5,511 bases of DNA from Bacteroidales bacterium M2 (lineage in GTDB: Bacteria > Bacteroidota > Bacteroidia > Bacteroidales > Muribaculaceae). A program made the translations under genes and the position numbers. Shown here in pieces: positions 5,408-5,511 of the stretch. Location: contig LUJM01000013.1 in the NCBI GenBank assembly GCA_001689415.1, forward strand, positions 1 through 5,511, read 5' to 3'. Each line of letters starts with the position of its first letter. The stretch's first letter is position 1. The notes beneath the pieces are model-generated. The model was given only the letters and a program-made list of their open reading frames with translations. It made no database searches and was not told where the DNA came from.

Positions 5408-5511
5408 AATCTGGAATAACCGGAGGCATCTCTCCATACTGAGCGTTTATACATAATTTGGTGGCATATACGTTAGCTTCACAAGCAATGCAAGTACACA
5501 AGCCTTAGTTC
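5404..5511 (+). pseudogene. Broken start of the second (catalytic) transposase frame
   Basis: An ATG at 5404 overlaps the previous stop and begins MKSGITGGISPY, which from memory resembles the opening of ISAon1 catalytic transposases, but TGA at 5440-5442 ends it after 12 codons. A second frame then gives FGGIYVS at 5457-5477, resembling the next expected family words, preceded by a stop in that frame. This suggests at least one stop or frameshift mutation, so the copy is probably inactive on its own. Only about 100 bases are visible, so the rest of the gene cannot be judged. Confidence 0.45.

Larger units (their letters stand above)
4965..5511 (+). mobile_element. ISAon1-like insertion sequence, left part only
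   Basis: The region contains the N-terminal transposase reading frame of an ISAon1-type element (5042-5407) and the start of the following frame, and it runs out of the window. The left edge is not resolved: it must lie between the terminator at 4944 and the -7 box at 5030, and I place it at about 4965. No terminal inverted repeat can be confirmed because the right end is absent. The element faces away from the repair genes and lies just downstream of a tRNA terminator, a common tolerated insertion site. Confidence 0.65.

Overview
The window looks like a chromosomal segment of a Bacteroidales bacterium (phylum Bacteroidota). The evidence is promoter boxes of the Bacteroides type (TAnnTTTG near -7 and TTG/TTTG near -33), tRNA genes without an encoded CCA end, no Shine-Dalgarno dependence, and an ISAon1-type insertion sequence. 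I cannot name the genus.

Layout, left to right. Positions 1-214 hold a minus-strand tRNA unit: a promoter, tRNA-Ser(GGA), and a tRNA with anticodon CAT that is cut by the window edge. Positions 362-2732 hold two minus-strand genes, an RtcB-type RNA ligase (called RtcB-a here) and a WYL-domain transcriptional regulator. A 92-base divergent promoter region follows. Positions 2825-4626 hold a plus-strand operon of a second RtcB ligase (RtcB-b, the RtcB2 type) and the release-factor homologue PrfH, joined by an ATGA overlap. Positions 4751-4944 hold a plus-strand tRNA-Ser(CGA) with its own promoter and a strong terminator. From about 4965 to the window end is the left part of an ISAon1-like insertion sequence whose second reading frame appears broken.

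How the genes work together. RtcB2-PrfH is a known pair: PrfH releases the nascent chain from ribosomes stalled by cleavage in the 16S rRNA decoding centre, and RtcB2 reseals the rRNA. Here the pair is divergent from a WYL regulator, and a second ligase lies beyond that regulator. The rtcB-a and rtcB-b promoters share a layout I could align by eye. Two TGCGCA sites, 13 bp apart, sit at the same distance upstream of a nearly identical TTGTWACTTTGC -7 region, and neither promoter has a recognisable -33 box. One site also overlaps the -33 box of the regulator's own promoter. I infer an RNA-damage regulon in which the WYL protein controls both ligases, PrfH and itself, a role played in E. coli by the sigma-54 activator RtcR. 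The regulon is the part most likely to be new. The enzymes belong to known families.

No gene-free stretch exceeds 300 bases. The longest, 171-361, contains only the tRNA promoter.
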